Assembly (NCBI GenBank): GCA_030433005.1
Contig: JAUILQ010000011.1
Coordinates: 48,498 to 112,497 of the forward strand
Direction: 5' to 3'
DNA length: 64,000 bases
Origin: Alphaproteobacteria bacterium
Lineage (GTDB): Bacteria; Pseudomonadota; Alphaproteobacteria; Kiloniellales; DSM-21159
In this document: one piece after another, positions 7,937-16,700 of the stretch
Layout: every line of letters begins with the position of its first letter
Numbering within the stretch: the stretch's first letter is position 1
Position numbers and translations under genes: made by a program
The notes under the pieces: generated by a model
Database searches by the model: none
Told to the model about the DNA's origin: nothing
The model's input: the letters and a program-made list of their open reading frames with translations, nothing else

Positions 7937-10258
7937 ATGCCCCGACTGGAAGACCTGCCGCTGCTGACCGGCCGCGGCCGCTACCTCGACGACCGCCTGC
8001 CCGAGGGCTGCCTGCACCTGGCGGTGCTGCGCGCGCCGCTCGCCCATGCCGCGCTCGGGCCGCTCGACCTGGCCGCCGCCCGCGCCGCCCCGGGCGTGCG
8101 GCTGGTGCTGACCGCCGAGGACCTGGCCCGCCACGGCGTCGGGCCGCTGGCCTGCCGCGCGTCGGTGACCAGCCGCGACGGCACGCCGATGGTCGAGCCG
8201 CGCCGCCCGGTGCTCGCCGAGGAAGCGGTCAAGCATGTCGGCCAGCCGATCGCCGCGGTCGTCGCCGACAGCCCGGAGGCGGCGCTCGACGCCCTGGAGC
8301 GGATCGACCTGCCGCTCGACGAGCGCCCGGTCGTCGTGGATCCCGAGGCCGCCGCGGCCGAGGGCGCGCCGGCGGTCTGGGAGGAGGCGCCGGGCAACCG
8401 CGCCTTCGACTGGGAGATCGGCAACCGCGCCGAGACCGAGGCGGCCTTCGCCGCGGCCGCGCATGTCGTGGCGCTGACCGTGCGCCACCCGCGCGTCGTC
8501 ATCGCGCCGGTCGAGACGCGCGGCGCGCTCGCCGCGTACGACGCCGCGAGCGGCCGCTACACCCTCTGGACGCCGAGCCAGGGCGTCGTCTCGCTGCGCC
8601 GCGCGCTGGCCGCCTGCCTGGGCATCGGGGCCGAGCGGCTGCGCGTCGTCACCGAGGAGGTCGGCGGCAGCTTCGCGGTCAAGATCTGGCCCTACCCGGA
8701 GCAGGTCCTGGCCCTGGTCGCCGCGCGCGAGACCGGGCGCCCGGTCAAGTGGGTCGCCAGCCGGATGGAGAGCATGGCCGCCGACGCCATGGGCCGCGGC
8801 CGCGTCGACCGCGCCGAGCTGGCGCTCGACGGCGAGGGCCGCTTCCTGGCCTTCCGCATCGACGCGCTGGCCGACCTCGGCGCCTTCCTCAACGCCGTGG
8901 CGCCGAGCACCGCGACCGGCGGCGCGGTGCGCGTGTTCGGCCACTGCTACCGGATCCCGGGGCTGCACTACCGGGTCCAGGGCATCTTCACCAACGCCGT
9001 GCCGACCGACGCCTACCGCGGCGCCGGCAAGCCCGAGACCGTCTCGACGCTGGAGCGGCTGATCGACGTCGCGGCGGCCCGGCTCGGCCTCGACCGCGTC
9101 GAGCTGCGGCGGCGCAACCTCGTGACGCCCGCCGACCTGCCCTACGCCACGGCGATGGGCGAGACCTACGACGGCGGCGACTTCCCGGCCGCCCTGGAGC
9201 GGCTGCTCGAGGCGACCGACTGGGCCGGACTCGAGGCGCGTCGCGCGGAGAGCCGCGCGCGCGGCCGGCTGCGCGGCGCCGGCGTCGGCCTGCACCTGCA
9301 CGCCACCGGCGGCTCGACGGTCGAGCGCAGCGAGGTCCGCGCCCTGCCCGACGGCACGGTGCGGGTGCGCAGCGGCAGCCAGGACTCGGGCCAGGGCCAC
9401 CGCACCGCCCTGGCGCGCGTCGCCGCCGAGGTGCTGGAGATCCCCGCCGAGCGGATCCGCGTCGAGCAGGGCGACAGCGACTGGCTGGAGGTCGGCGGCG
9501 GCACCGGCGGCTCGAACCTGCTGGCCGTCGCCGGCAACACGGTGCACCGCGCGTCGCGGCGGCTGCTCGAGCGCATGACCGCGAGCGCCGCGCTGCTGCT
9601 CGAGGCCGCACCGGCCGACCTCGAGTACGCCGCCGGCCGCTTCCGCATCGTCGGCACCGACCGCGCGCTGAGCCTCGCCGAGGTCGCCGCCGGCTGGGAC
9701 GCGCTGGACGAGCGCCTGCGCGAGGCCGAGCCGGAAGCCGGCTGCGTCGGCGCGCTCGACTTCGAGGGCATCCACACGACCTTTCCGAACGGCGCCTACG
9801 CCGTCGAGGTCGAGGTCGATCCCGAGACCGGTCGGGTGACGGTCGAGCGCTTCACCGGCGTCGACGACCTCGGCCGCGTCTACGACGAGGCCGGCGCGCT
9901 CGGCCAGATCCAGGGCGGCATCGCCCAGGAGGTCGGCGAGGTGCTGCTGGAGGCGGTGCGCTACGAGCCCGACAGCGGCCAGCTGCTCTCGGGCTCGCTG
10001 CTCGACTACGCGCTGCCGCGCGCCGACGACCTGCCCGGCTTCGACCTGACGCTGGCGCCGACCGCCAGCCCGAACAGCCTGATCGGCGCCAAGGGCGTCG
10101 GCGAGCTGCCCTCGATCGGCGCCCCGGGCCCGCTGCTCAACGCCGTGCTCGACGCGCTGAAGCAGAGCCCCGGATCGGCCGGGATCGAGCACCTCGACCC
10201 GCCGCTGACGCCGGAGAAGGTGTGGCGCGCGCTCAAGGGGCTGCCCCGAAACGCGTAA
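7937..10258 (+). CDS. Xanthine dehydrogenase-family molybdopterin-binding subunit (orphan)
   Basis: A 773-residue large subunit of the xanthine dehydrogenase / CO dehydrogenase family. It begins with the LLTGRGRYLDD segment and has VKHVGQPIAAVVAD, DAYRGAGKPE near 360, GSQDSGQGHRTALARVAAE, and GAKGVGELPSIGAP near 715 with the glutamate expected to be the catalytic base. The usual VGGGFG loop reads VGGSFAVK here. No FAD or iron-sulfur subunit gene is adjacent, so the partners are encoded elsewhere or absent. Substrate cannot be predicted. The ATG at 7937 is the natural start; the longer frame upstream overlaps nadK and is a shadow. Confidence 0.93.
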   Translation: MPRLEDLPLLTGRGRYLDDRLPEGCLHLAVLRAPLAHAALGPLDLAAARAAPGVRLVLTAEDLARHGVGPLACRASVTSRDGTPMVEPRRPVLAEEAVKHVGQPIAAVVADSPEAALDALERIDLPLDERPVVVDPEAAAAEGAPAVWEEAPGNRAFDWEIGNRAETEAAFAAAAHVVALTVRHPRVVIAPVETRGALAAYDAASGRYTLWTPSQGVVSLRRALAACLGIGAERLRVVTEEVGGSFAVKIWPYPEQVLALVAARETGRPVKWVASRMESMAADAMGRGRVDRAELALDGEGRFLAFRIDALADLGAFLNAVAPSTATGGAVRVFGHCYRIPGLHYRVQGIFTNAVPTDAYRGAGKPETVSTLERLIDVAAARLGLDRVELRRRNLVTPADLPYATAMGETYDGGDFPAALERLLEATDWAGLEARRAESRARGRLRGAGVGLHLHATGGSTVERSEVRALPDGTVRVRSGSQDSGQGHRTALARVAAEVLEIPAERIRVEQGDSDWLEVGGGTGGSNLLAVAGNTVHRASRRLLERMTASAALLLEAAPADLEYAAGRFRIVGTDRALSLAEVAAGWDALDERLREAEPEAGCVGALDFEGIHTTFPNGAYAVEVEVDPETGRVTVERFTGVDDLGRVYDEAGALGQIQGGIAQEVGEVLLEAVRYEPDSGQLLSGSLLDYALPRADDLPGFDLTLAPTASPNSLIGAKGVGELPSIGAPGPLLNAVLDALKQSPGSAGIEHLDPPLTPEKVWRALKGLPRNA

Positions 10259-10285
10259 GGCCGGAAGCGCGCGGCTTCCGGCCTT
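10257..10285. terminator. Bidirectional hairpin after the molybdenum hydroxylase gene
   Basis: AAGGCCGGAAGC and GCTTCCGGCCTT form a 12-bp stem with loop GCGCG. The stem includes the stop codon of the rightward gene and lies 49 bases past the stop of the leftward DUF1127 gene. No long T-run follows, so termination may be partial. Confidence 0.6.
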
Positions 10286-10334
10286 ATCGGATCGCTTCCT
10301 GCCGCGGCTGCCGCGGCGTCCTGTCTGGCATCGC

Positions 10335-10559
10335 TCAGATGCGCCAGAAGGGCTTGTCGGCCTCCCGGACCGCGTCGAGGCGGCTGAGCCCCATGTCGCG
10401 CAGCAGGTGCTCGTCGAGCGCCTTCAGGTGCTGGCGCTGCTCCCAGCGCTCCTGCCAGGCGAACAGCGTCTCGACCGCGGCGCGCAGCAGGCTGCCGCGC
10501 GAGGCGCGCGGCGCGGGGGCCGCGCGGCAGGCGGTCTTGCGCAGCTCCATCGTGGTCAT
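10335..10559 (-). CDS. DUF1127 (YjiS-like) small protein
   Basis: A 74-residue basic protein. The C-terminal part WEQRQHLKALDEHLLRDMGLSRLDAVREADKPFW is split by the family hallmark L-x-x-L-D-x-x-L-L-x-D-(I/M)-G-L-(S/T). DUF1127 proteins are small, arginine-rich, and in some alphaproteobacteria linked to RNA turnover and phosphate or carbon metabolism. The start is fixed by AAGGAGAG seven bases upstream. It is divergent from a GcvA-type LysR gene, and an ATTAG-N5-CTAAT site lies between the two, so it is the likely target of that regulator. Confidence 0.92.
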   Translation of the reverse strand: MTTMELRKTACRAAPAPRASRGSLLRAAVETLFAWQERWEQRQHLKALDEHLLRDMGLSRLDAVREADKPFWRI

Positions 10560-10674
10560 ATCAGCTCTCCTTATCGCTGACCGGCGTATCGCCCCTTTCG
10601 GCCACGCCGTCTTCCTGCCGATGAATGTGGAGAAACGCTCCGTTGGCGGCAAACGATGTTATCTCATCGTTCTC

Positions 10675-10689
10675 ATTAGGCAGACTAAT
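10675..10689. promoter_or_regulatory. ATTAG-N5-CTAAT palindrome, probable GcvA-type LysR site
   Basis: ATTAGGCAGACTAAT is a perfect 5-bp-arm inverted repeat in the intergenic space between the DUF1127 gene and the divergent lysR gene. GcvA-family regulators are known to recognise CTAAT. It contains the T-N11-A pattern of LysR sites. Confidence 0.65.
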
Positions 10690-10774
10690 CCGTTAAGCTG
10701 TCCTTAGGCTCTGGCCGCCAGACTGCAGGCTCCCGGGATACGAGAACCCGGGAGACCGGACCGAGGAGACGCCG

Positions 10775-11746
10775 ATGCCGCGCCGCCTGCCGCCGCTCAA
10801 CGCCCTGCGCGCCTTCGAGGCCGCGGCGCGCCACCTGTCGTTTACCAAGGCGGCGGAGGAGCTGTCGGTGACCCAGGCGGCGATCAGCCACCAGGTCAAG
10901 GCGCTGGAGGATCACCTCGGCCTGCCGCTGTTCCGCCGGCTCAACCGCTCGCTGGCGCTGACCGAGGCCGGCAAGACCTACCTGCCGCTGCTTTCCGAGG
11001 CCTTCGACCTGATCGACACCGGCACCCGCCGCGTGCGCGCCCGCGACCTGGAGGGGCCGCTGCGCATCTCGGTGCTGCCCTCCTTCGCCGGCGTCTGGCT
11101 GCTGCCGCGCCTGCGCCGCTTCCGCGAGCGCCATCCCGACATCGACGTGCTGGTCCAGGCCGACGACCGCCTGGTCGACTTCGGCCGCGAGGACATCGAC
11201 CTCGGCGTGCGCTACGGCTACGGCAACTACCCCGGCCTGCGCGTCGACTACATGATGGGCGACGAGATCTTCCCGGTGTGCGCGCCGGCGCTGGCCGGGG
11301 GCGATCCGCCGCTGCGCCGCCCGGCCGACCTCAAGCGCCACACCCTGCTGCACGACGAGGTCAGCCGCACCGACGACAGCCCCGACTGGCACATCTGGCT
11401 GCGCGCCGCCGGCCTGGAGGACGCCGGCATCGACGCCGACCGCGGCCCCGGCTACTCGGACATGTGGATGGTGCTGACCGCCGCGGCCAACGGCGAGGGC
11501 GTGGCGCTGGGCCGCCGCTCGCTGGCCGTCGACTTCCTCAAGGACGGCCGCCTGATCGTGCCCTTCGGGCCGCGGCTCAAGACGCGCCTGGCCTACTGGA
11601 TCGTCTCGCCGCGCCCGACCGACGAGTGGTCGAAGGTGCGCGCCTTCCGCGAGTGGCTGATCGAGGAGGCCCAGGCCGAGGAGACCCGCGCCGATGTGCT
11701 GCTGCCGCCGGAGGCGGCCGACGGCCCCGACCCGGGCGCGGGCTAG
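10775..11746 (+). CDS. LysR family regulator, GcvA type
   Basis: A 323-residue regulator. Residues 1-62 match the GcvA winged helix-turn-helix closely: LPPLNALRAFEAAARHLSF, then TKAAEELSVTQAAISHQVKAL and LFRR. The effector domain follows at about 90-300 (ISVLPSFAGVWLLPRL, RYGYGNYPGLRVDYM), with a Pro/Glu-rich tail. GcvA proteins control glycine cleavage in enterobacteria, but in alphaproteobacteria most members regulate other genes. Here the only divergent neighbour is the DUF1127 gene. GAGGAG provides the ribosome binding site. Confidence 0.95.
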   Translation: MPRRLPPLNALRAFEAAARHLSFTKAAEELSVTQAAISHQVKALEDHLGLPLFRRLNRSLALTEAGKTYLPLLSEAFDLIDTGTRRVRARDLEGPLRISVLPSFAGVWLLPRLRRFRERHPDIDVLVQADDRLVDFGREDIDLGVRYGYGNYPGLRVDYMMGDEIFPVCAPALAGGDPPLRRPADLKRHTLLHDEVSRTDDSPDWHIWLRAAGLEDAGIDADRGPGYSDMWMVLTAAANGEGVALGRRSLAVDFLKDGRLIVPFGPRLKTRLAYWIVSPRPTDEWSKVRAFREWLIEEAQAEETRADVLLPPEAADGPDPGAG

Positions 11747-11832
11747 CCCTGCGCGGTGGGCCTAACGGAGCGCCGCGGCCTGTGCTATGCCGGGGCTCCA
11801 GCCTTTTCGACGTCAACACGAGCGAGCCCAGC

Positions 11833-12996
11833 ATGACCCGTCCGTCCGACGCCAGCGTCGAGATGATCCGTCGCCTGATCGGCTTCGACACGACCAGCCG
11901 CAACTCCAACCTCGAGCTGATCCACTGGATCCGCGACTACCTGAAGGACCTCGGGGTCGAGTCCGAGCTGGTCTACAACGACGAGCGCACCAAGGCGAAC
12001 CTCTACGCCACCCTGGGCCCGACCGACCGGCCGGGCATCGCGCTGTCGGGCCATACCGACGTCGTGCCGATCGACGGCCAGGACTGGAGCGTCGACCCCT
12101 GGCAGGTCTCCGAGGCCGAGGGCAGGCTGTTCGGCCGCGGCACCTGCGACATGAAGTCCTTCGTGGCGATCTGCCTGGCCTACGCGCCGAAGTTCGCCGA
12201 GGCGAAGCTCAGCGAGCCGATCCACCTCGCCTTCTCCTACGACGAGGAGGTCGGCTGCGTCGGCGTGCGCCCGCTGCTCGAGCACCTGGCGGCCAAGCCG
12301 ATCCGGCCGCGCATGGCGATCATCGGCGAGCCGACCGACATGAAGGTGGTCAACGCCCACAAGGGCAAGCTCAGCCACACCTGCCGGGTGCGCGGCTTCG
12401 AGTGCCACTCCTCGCTGGCGCCGACCGGCGTCAACGCCATCGAGTACGCCAGCCGGCTGATCGGCAAGCTGATCGAGATGGCCGAGGACAAGGCGGCCAA
12501 CGGCCCCTTCGACGAGAACTACGACGTGCCGCACACCACGGTGCACACCGGCGTCATCGAGGGCGGCACGGCGCTCAACATCGTGCCGCGCGACTGCTGG
12601 TTCGACTTCGAGTTCCGCAACCTGCCGCAGGACGATCCCGAGGCCCTGATGAAGCAGGTCACCGACTACGCCGAGCAGGTGCTGGTGCCGCGCATGCAGG
12701 CGATCCGGCCGAACACCGGCATCGAGTTCGAGTTCTACTCGGCCTTCGCCGGGCTCGACACGCCGGCCGACCACGAGGTCGTGCAGCTGGCCAAGGCGCT
12801 GACCGGCGCCAACGCCAGCCACAAGGTCGCCTTCGGCACCGAGGCCGGGCAGTTCTCGCTGTCCGGCATCCCCTCGGTGGTCTGCGGCCCCGGCTCGATC
12901 GACCAGGCGCACAAGCCCGACGAGTTCGTCGCCCTGGAGCAGCTGGCGCTCTGCGAGCGCTTCATGGACCGGCTGATCGAGCGCCTGGCCGCCTGA
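11833..12996 (+). CDS. argE: Acetylornithine deacetylase
   Basis: A 387-residue zinc hydrolase of the M20 family that removes acetate from N-acetylornithine in arginine synthesis. Metal and catalytic motifs are present: SGHTDVVPIDG near residue 75, GRGTCDMKSF near 107, YDEEVGCVG near 137, GEPTDMKVV near 165 and GPGSIDQAHKPDEF near the C-terminus. Conservation around GTEAGQFSLSGIPSVVCGPG fits ArgE rather than DapE. It lies 86 bases after lysR and ends two bases before the GTG of the AbrB-type gene, so those two are probably co-transcribed. Confidence 0.9.
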   Translation: MTRPSDASVEMIRRLIGFDTTSRNSNLELIHWIRDYLKDLGVESELVYNDERTKANLYATLGPTDRPGIALSGHTDVVPIDGQDWSVDPWQVSEAEGRLFGRGTCDMKSFVAICLAYAPKFAEAKLSEPIHLAFSYDEEVGCVGVRPLLEHLAAKPIRPRMAIIGEPTDMKVVNAHKGKLSHTCRVRGFECHSSLAPTGVNAIEYASRLIGKLIEMAEDKAANGPFDENYDVPHTTVHTGVIEGGTALNIVPRDCWFDFEFRNLPQDDPEALMKQVTDYAEQVLVPRMQAIRPNTGIEFEFYSAFAGLDTPADHEVVQLAKALTGANASHKVAFGTEAGQFSLSGIPSVVCGPGSIDQAHKPDEFVALEQLALCERFMDRLIERLAA

Positions 12997-12998
12997 CG

Positions 12999-14096
12999 GT
13001 GGCCGGGTCGCCCTCCTCAGACACCCCGAGTCCGCGCTCCACGCGCCCGGCCTGGCCGCCCGACTGGGCCCGGCTCTCGGCGATCGCCCTGGCGCTGGCG
13101 CTCGGCGGGCTCGGCGGCTGGCTGGCCAGCCTCGCCAGCCTGCCGCTGGCCTGGATGATCGGCGCGATGCTGGCGACCACGGTCGCCTCGCTGTCGGGCG
13201 CGCCGATCGCCATGGCCGCCCCCTTGCGCACCGTCATGGTCGCCGTGCTCGGCGTCATGCTCGGCAGCGGCTTCACGCCGGAGATCCTGGCCGCCGCCGG
13301 CGCCTGGACGCCGAGCCTGCTGGCCATCGCGCTCTACATCGCGGTCTGCGGCCTGGCCGGCATGGCCTACTTCCGCGTCTTCTGTCGCTACGACCCCGTC
13401 ACCTCCTACTTCTCGGCGATGCCCGGCGGGCTGTCGGAGATGGTGCTGGTCGGCACCGAGATGGGCGGCGACGGCCGGGTCATCTCGCTGATCCACGCGA
13501 CCCGCATCATGCTGGTGGTGCTGGCCATTCCCTTCGCCTTCACGCTGGGCGGCGGGCTCGACCTCGGCGACCGCCCGGCGATCGGTCCGGCCCTGAGCGA
13601 GCTGCCGGCCTACGACTACGCGATCCTCGGCGCCAGCGGCCTGGTCGGCTACCTCGTCGCGCGCTGGCTCAAGGTGCCGGCGGCCGCGGTGGTCGGGCCG
13701 ATGGTCGTCTCGGCGGCGGTGCATCTCGCCGGCATGACCGCGGCCAAGCCGCCGGCCGACATCGTCGCCTGCGCCCAGGTCGCGGTCGGCACGGCGCTCG
13801 GCGCCCGCTTCGCCGGCACGCCGCTGCGGCTGATCGGCCGCACGCTGCTCGCCTCGGTCGGAGTGACGGTGATCCTGGTCGCCATCACCCTGCTCTTCGC
13901 GCTGGCCCTGCACGCCGCGACCGCGCTGCCGACCGGCCCGGTCGTGCTGGCCTTCGCGCCCGGCGGCCTCGCCGAGATGAGCCTGATCGCGATCGCGCTG
14001 GGCGCCGACGCCGCCTTCGTGGCGATCCACCACATCGTGCGGATCTTCCTGATCGTCGTCTTCGCCCCCTTCGCCTTCCGCCGGCTGGGGTGGTGA
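12999..14096 (+). CDS. AbrB-family (AbrB_dup) membrane protein
   Basis: A 365-residue integral membrane protein with about ten hydrophobic segments. It consists of two similar halves, as in the family whose Pfam name refers to AbrB duplication and whose members are often mislabelled ammonia monooxygenase. The matching signatures are SAMPGGLSEMVLVGTEMGGD in the first half and AFAPGGLAEMSLIAIALGAD in the second. No DNA-binding AbrB domain is present. The GTG start lies two bases after the argE stop, implying coupling. Transported compound unknown. Confidence 0.85.
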   Translation: MAGSPSSDTPSPRSTRPAWPPDWARLSAIALALALGGLGGWLASLASLPLAWMIGAMLATTVASLSGAPIAMAAPLRTVMVAVLGVMLGSGFTPEILAAAGAWTPSLLAIALYIAVCGLAGMAYFRVFCRYDPVTSYFSAMPGGLSEMVLVGTEMGGDGRVISLIHATRIMLVVLAIPFAFTLGGGLDLGDRPAIGPALSELPAYDYAILGASGLVGYLVARWLKVPAAAVVGPMVVSAAVHLAGMTAAKPPADIVACAQVAVGTALGARFAGTPLRLIGRTLLASVGVTVILVAITLLFALALHAATALPTGPVVLAFAPGGLAEMSLIAIALGADAAFVAIHHIVRIFLIVVFAPFAFRRLGW

Positions 14097-14100
14097 CAAA

Positions 14101-14129
14101 TTACCTCTCCCGCGCCGCGGGAGAGGTAA
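14101..14129. terminator. Strong hairpin between convergent genes
   Basis: TTACCTCTCCCGC and GCGGGAGAGGTAA form a 13-bp stem with loop GCC, four bases after the stop of the AbrB-type gene and seven before the stop of the leftward SDR gene. It probably acts on both convergent transcripts; T-runs are short. Confidence 0.6.
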
Positions 14130-14136
14130 AGTTCCC

Positions 14137-14952
14137 CTACGCGATGCGGGCGGTGATGCCGCCGTCGACGACGATCTCGGTGGCGGTGACGTACTTGGCC
14201 TCGTCGGAGGCCAGGAACAGCGAGGCGTAGGCGACGTCCCAGGCGTCGCCCATCTTGCCGGTCGGGCACTGGGCGTCGCGGATCGCGATCATCTTCTCGA
14301 CGTCGCCGCCGGCGTAGGCCTCCTTCAGCGGCTCGCGGATCATCGGCGTGTTCATCAGGCCGGGCAGCACGGCGTTGGCGCGGATGCCCTGCTTCGCATA
14401 CTGCAGCGCGACCGAGCGCACGAAGGGCACGACCGCGCCCTTGGTGGTGTTGTAGGCGACGTAGGGCACGCCGATGTCCCGGATGCCGGCGATCGAGGAG
14501 ATCGCGACGATCGCCCCGCCCCGGCCGCTCGCCTCGAACTGCCGCTCCATGACCGGCAGCACGTGCTTGCAGGTCAGGAACAGGCTGGTCAGGTTGACGT
14601 CCAGGACCGTGCGCCAGGTCTCCTCGCTGGCCTCGACCGGTCCGCCGAGGCCGAGGATGCCGACGTTGAACTGCAGGACGTCGACGCCGCCCCAGGCCGC
14701 GACCGCGTCCTCGACCAGCGCCGCCACCTGCTCCGACTTCGTGACGTCGGCGGTGAAGGCGCGGGCCGTGCCGCCCTCCTCGGCGACGATCCCGGCGGTC
14801 TCGGCCGCCGCGGCCTCGTTGACGTCGACGCAGAGCACCTTCGCGCCCTCGCGCGCGAACAGCACCGCCGCCGCCTTGCCGTTGCCCCAGCCGGGCCCCG
14901 AGGAGCCCGCCCCGATCACGATCGCCCGCTTGCCGTCCAGCCGTCCCGCCAT
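14137..14952 (-). CDS. SDR family oxidoreductase
   Basis: A 271-residue short-chain dehydrogenase. The nucleotide loop GAGSSGPGWGNGKAAA near residue 14 is longer than the usual TGxxxGxG. NVGILG near 95 corresponds to NNAG. The catalytic tetrad is readable as N (DVNLTS), S (AISSIAG) and Y-x3-K (YVAYNTTKGA). The C-terminus ASDEAKYVTATEIVVDGG is the standard cofactor-proximal end. An alternative upstream start would intrude on the divergent thioesterase promoter, so ATG at 14952, preceded by GGGAGGAGG, is used. Substrate not predictable. Confidence 0.93.
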   Translation of the reverse strand: MAGRLDGKRAIVIGAGSSGPGWGNGKAAAVLFAREGAKVLCVDVNEAAAAETAGIVAEEGGTARAFTADVTKSEQVAALVEDAVAAWGGVDVLQFNVGILGLGGPVEASEETWRTVLDVNLTSLFLTCKHVLPVMERQFEASGRGGAIVAISSIAGIRDIGVPYVAYNTTKGAVVPFVRSVALQYAKQGIRANAVLPGLMNTPMIREPLKEAYAGGDVEKMIAIRDAQCPTGKMGDAWDVAYASLFLASDEAKYVTATEIVVDGGITARIA

Positions 14953-15099
14953 GCTCGCCTCCTCCCGCGCTTGGTTCTTGCCGCAGTCATAGCGAACCGC
15001 GGGCGTGCGGGAAACGGCCCGGCGGAGGCGGACCGACTGGCCCGCCGACTGGCCCCCCCCGACTGGACAGACTCCGCTGCAGCGCACAGTCTGCGGGTC

Positions 15100-15537
15100 A
15101 TGGACCAGAGCGACATCGACCCGCACGGCGTGACCGGCGGCTTCCGCGACCTCGTCGGCTACCGCCTCGTGCGCTGGGAGGAGGGCTATGCCGAGGTCGA
15201 GCTCGAGCTGGTCGAGAAGCACCGCAACCGCTCGGGCCGGCTGCACGGCGGCGCGCTGACCACGCTGCTCGACGCCGCCTGCGGCTACGCCGGCACCTGG
15301 TGCCCGGTGCCCGGCAACGCCCGGCGCGCGCTGACGCTGACGCTGAGCACCCAGTTCATCGCCGGCGGCGAAATCGGCGAGCGCATCGTCTGCACGGGTC
15401 GCCAGACCGGCGGCGGCCGCACGGTCTTCTTCGCCGCCGCCGAGGTCCTGGGGCCGGACGGCCGGCTGATCGCGCGCGGCGACGGCACCTTCCGCTACCG
15501 CCGCGGCAGCGACCGCCTGGAGGGCACGCCGGAGTAG
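15100..15537 (+). CDS. PaaI-type hotdog thioesterase
   Basis: A 145-residue protein of the hotdog fold that likely hydrolyses acyl-CoA thioesters. The family signature NRSGRLHGGALTTLLDAACG lies near residues 46-65, with the HGG turn and the aspartate on the long helix. The second half has STQFIAGG and RGDGTFRYRR, typical of the last strands. It is divergent from the SDR gene. An enoyl-CoA hydratase gene 1.2 kb away hints at acyl-CoA chemistry, but the two are not linked in an operon. Confidence 0.9.
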   Translation: MDQSDIDPHGVTGGFRDLVGYRLVRWEEGYAEVELELVEKHRNRSGRLHGGALTTLLDAACGYAGTWCPVPGNARRALTLTLSTQFIAGGEIGERIVCTGRQTGGGRTVFFAAAEVLGPDGRLIARGDGTFRYRRGSDRLEGTPE

Positions 15538-15577
15538 CGCTCCGCCCTGTCCATCCAGGCCTGCCGCAGGGTCGGGC

Positions 15578-16567
15578 TCAGCAGCCGGAGACGCAGGCGC
15601 CCCCGGCGTCGAAGCCCAGGGTGCGGCCGCTGAGCGGCAGGATCACGGTCGCCTGGGTCGCCTTCATGAAGCGGTCGGTCTTGCTGCCCTCGATGACCTG
15701 GCCGTCCCGGGTCGCCTGCTCGTTGGCGTGCGAGGCGATCACCGAGGCCGGCTTGATCAGCTCGTCGATCACCCAGGCCGCCTCGGTCGGGCCGGTCGTG
15801 AAGGTGTCGCCGATGTTCATGACCACCAGCTCGGCGCCGTACTGGTCCGCGACCACGGTCTTCTGCTCGGCGGTGACCCCGGTGTCGCCCGAGAGATAGA
15901 CGACCAGGCCGTTGGAGAAGGTCAGCACGTAGCCGGTCGGCGGGCCGGCGTAGGCGGTCAGGCCGGCGGCCGAGAGCATGTCGCCGAGCTCGCCGCCGAC
16001 CATGGCGCCGTGGATGCCGTTCGAGTGAACCGCCGGCACCGTGGTGATCGTGACCCCGCCGACGCTGCGCGAGGCGCCGAAGCGCACCAGCTGCGACTTG
16101 CCGGCGTCGCCGCCCAGCGCCGTCAGCTTGTTGGCGAAGAAGCTCGGCATCTCGCTGCCGGTGACGATGAGGGCGTCCTTGGCCAGCGCGATGTTGACGC
16201 TGTTGGTGTTCGGCAGGGCGACGGTCGAGACGTCGGGCCCGCCGCACTCGCCGGCGTTGGGCGCCGGCAGGTGGCGGTCGCCGACGTGGTCGCCGTGCAT
16301 GTGGCTGACCAGGACGACGTCGATCTCGCCGAGCCGCGGATCGTCGGGGCCCGCGACCGTGCGGCCGGCGTCGTAGAGGAGGCGCGTGCCGTCCGGGTCC
16401 TCGAACACCATGGCACGGTCGAAGACGCAGAACTCGCCGTCGTGGCTGCCGAGCGGCGTCACCTTGACGGTGGCGTCCTGGGCGGCGGCCGGGCCGGCAG
16501 CCAGCCAGGCGCCGGCGGCCAGCAGCGCGGCGCTCAGCAGGGCGTGTCTGCTCGAGGTCCTGATCAT
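15578..16567 (-). CDS. Secreted MBL-fold metallohydrolase
   Basis: A 329-residue protein. Residues 1-29 form a signal peptide ending in AAAQ, so the enzyme is exported. The metallo-beta-lactamase metal motif VSHMHGDHVGD lies near residue 88, further metal ligands are likely in AVHSNGIHGA and LSGDTG, and a final histidine is in IASHANEQ. The overall pattern resembles UlaG-like or YcbL-like hydrolases rather than true beta-lactamases. Two cysteines close the protein (CVSGC). It is a single-gene unit between convergent and same-strand neighbours. Substrate unknown. Confidence 0.88.
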   Translation of the reverse strand: MIRTSSRHALLSAALLAAGAWLAAGPAAAQDATVKVTPLGSHDGEFCVFDRAMVFEDPDGTRLLYDAGRTVAGPDDPRLGEIDVVLVSHMHGDHVGDRHLPAPNAGECGGPDVSTVALPNTNSVNIALAKDALIVTGSEMPSFFANKLTALGGDAGKSQLVRFGASRSVGGVTITTVPAVHSNGIHGAMVGGELGDMLSAAGLTAYAGPPTGYVLTFSNGLVVYLSGDTGVTAEQKTVVADQYGAELVVMNIGDTFTTGPTEAAWVIDELIKPASVIASHANEQATRDGQVIEGSKTDRFMKATQATVILPLSGRTLGFDAGGACVSGC

Positions 16568-16700
16568 CGCGGTTCTCCCCTGTTCGTCTGCCGGCGCGCC
16601 GGGCGGCGCGCCGTCCCGTCGAACGAAGATACGCCGTCTGCGAGCAGGGAAAACCGTCGGCCGGTCACTTTTCCGAGCGCCCCGGGGCGACCTTCGGCCG

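Noticed and set aside
6746..10258. Open frame of 1170 codons covering nadK and the molybdenum hydroxylase gene
   Set aside because: The first part is out of frame with nadK and has no family similarity. The real protein begins at the ATG at 7937.
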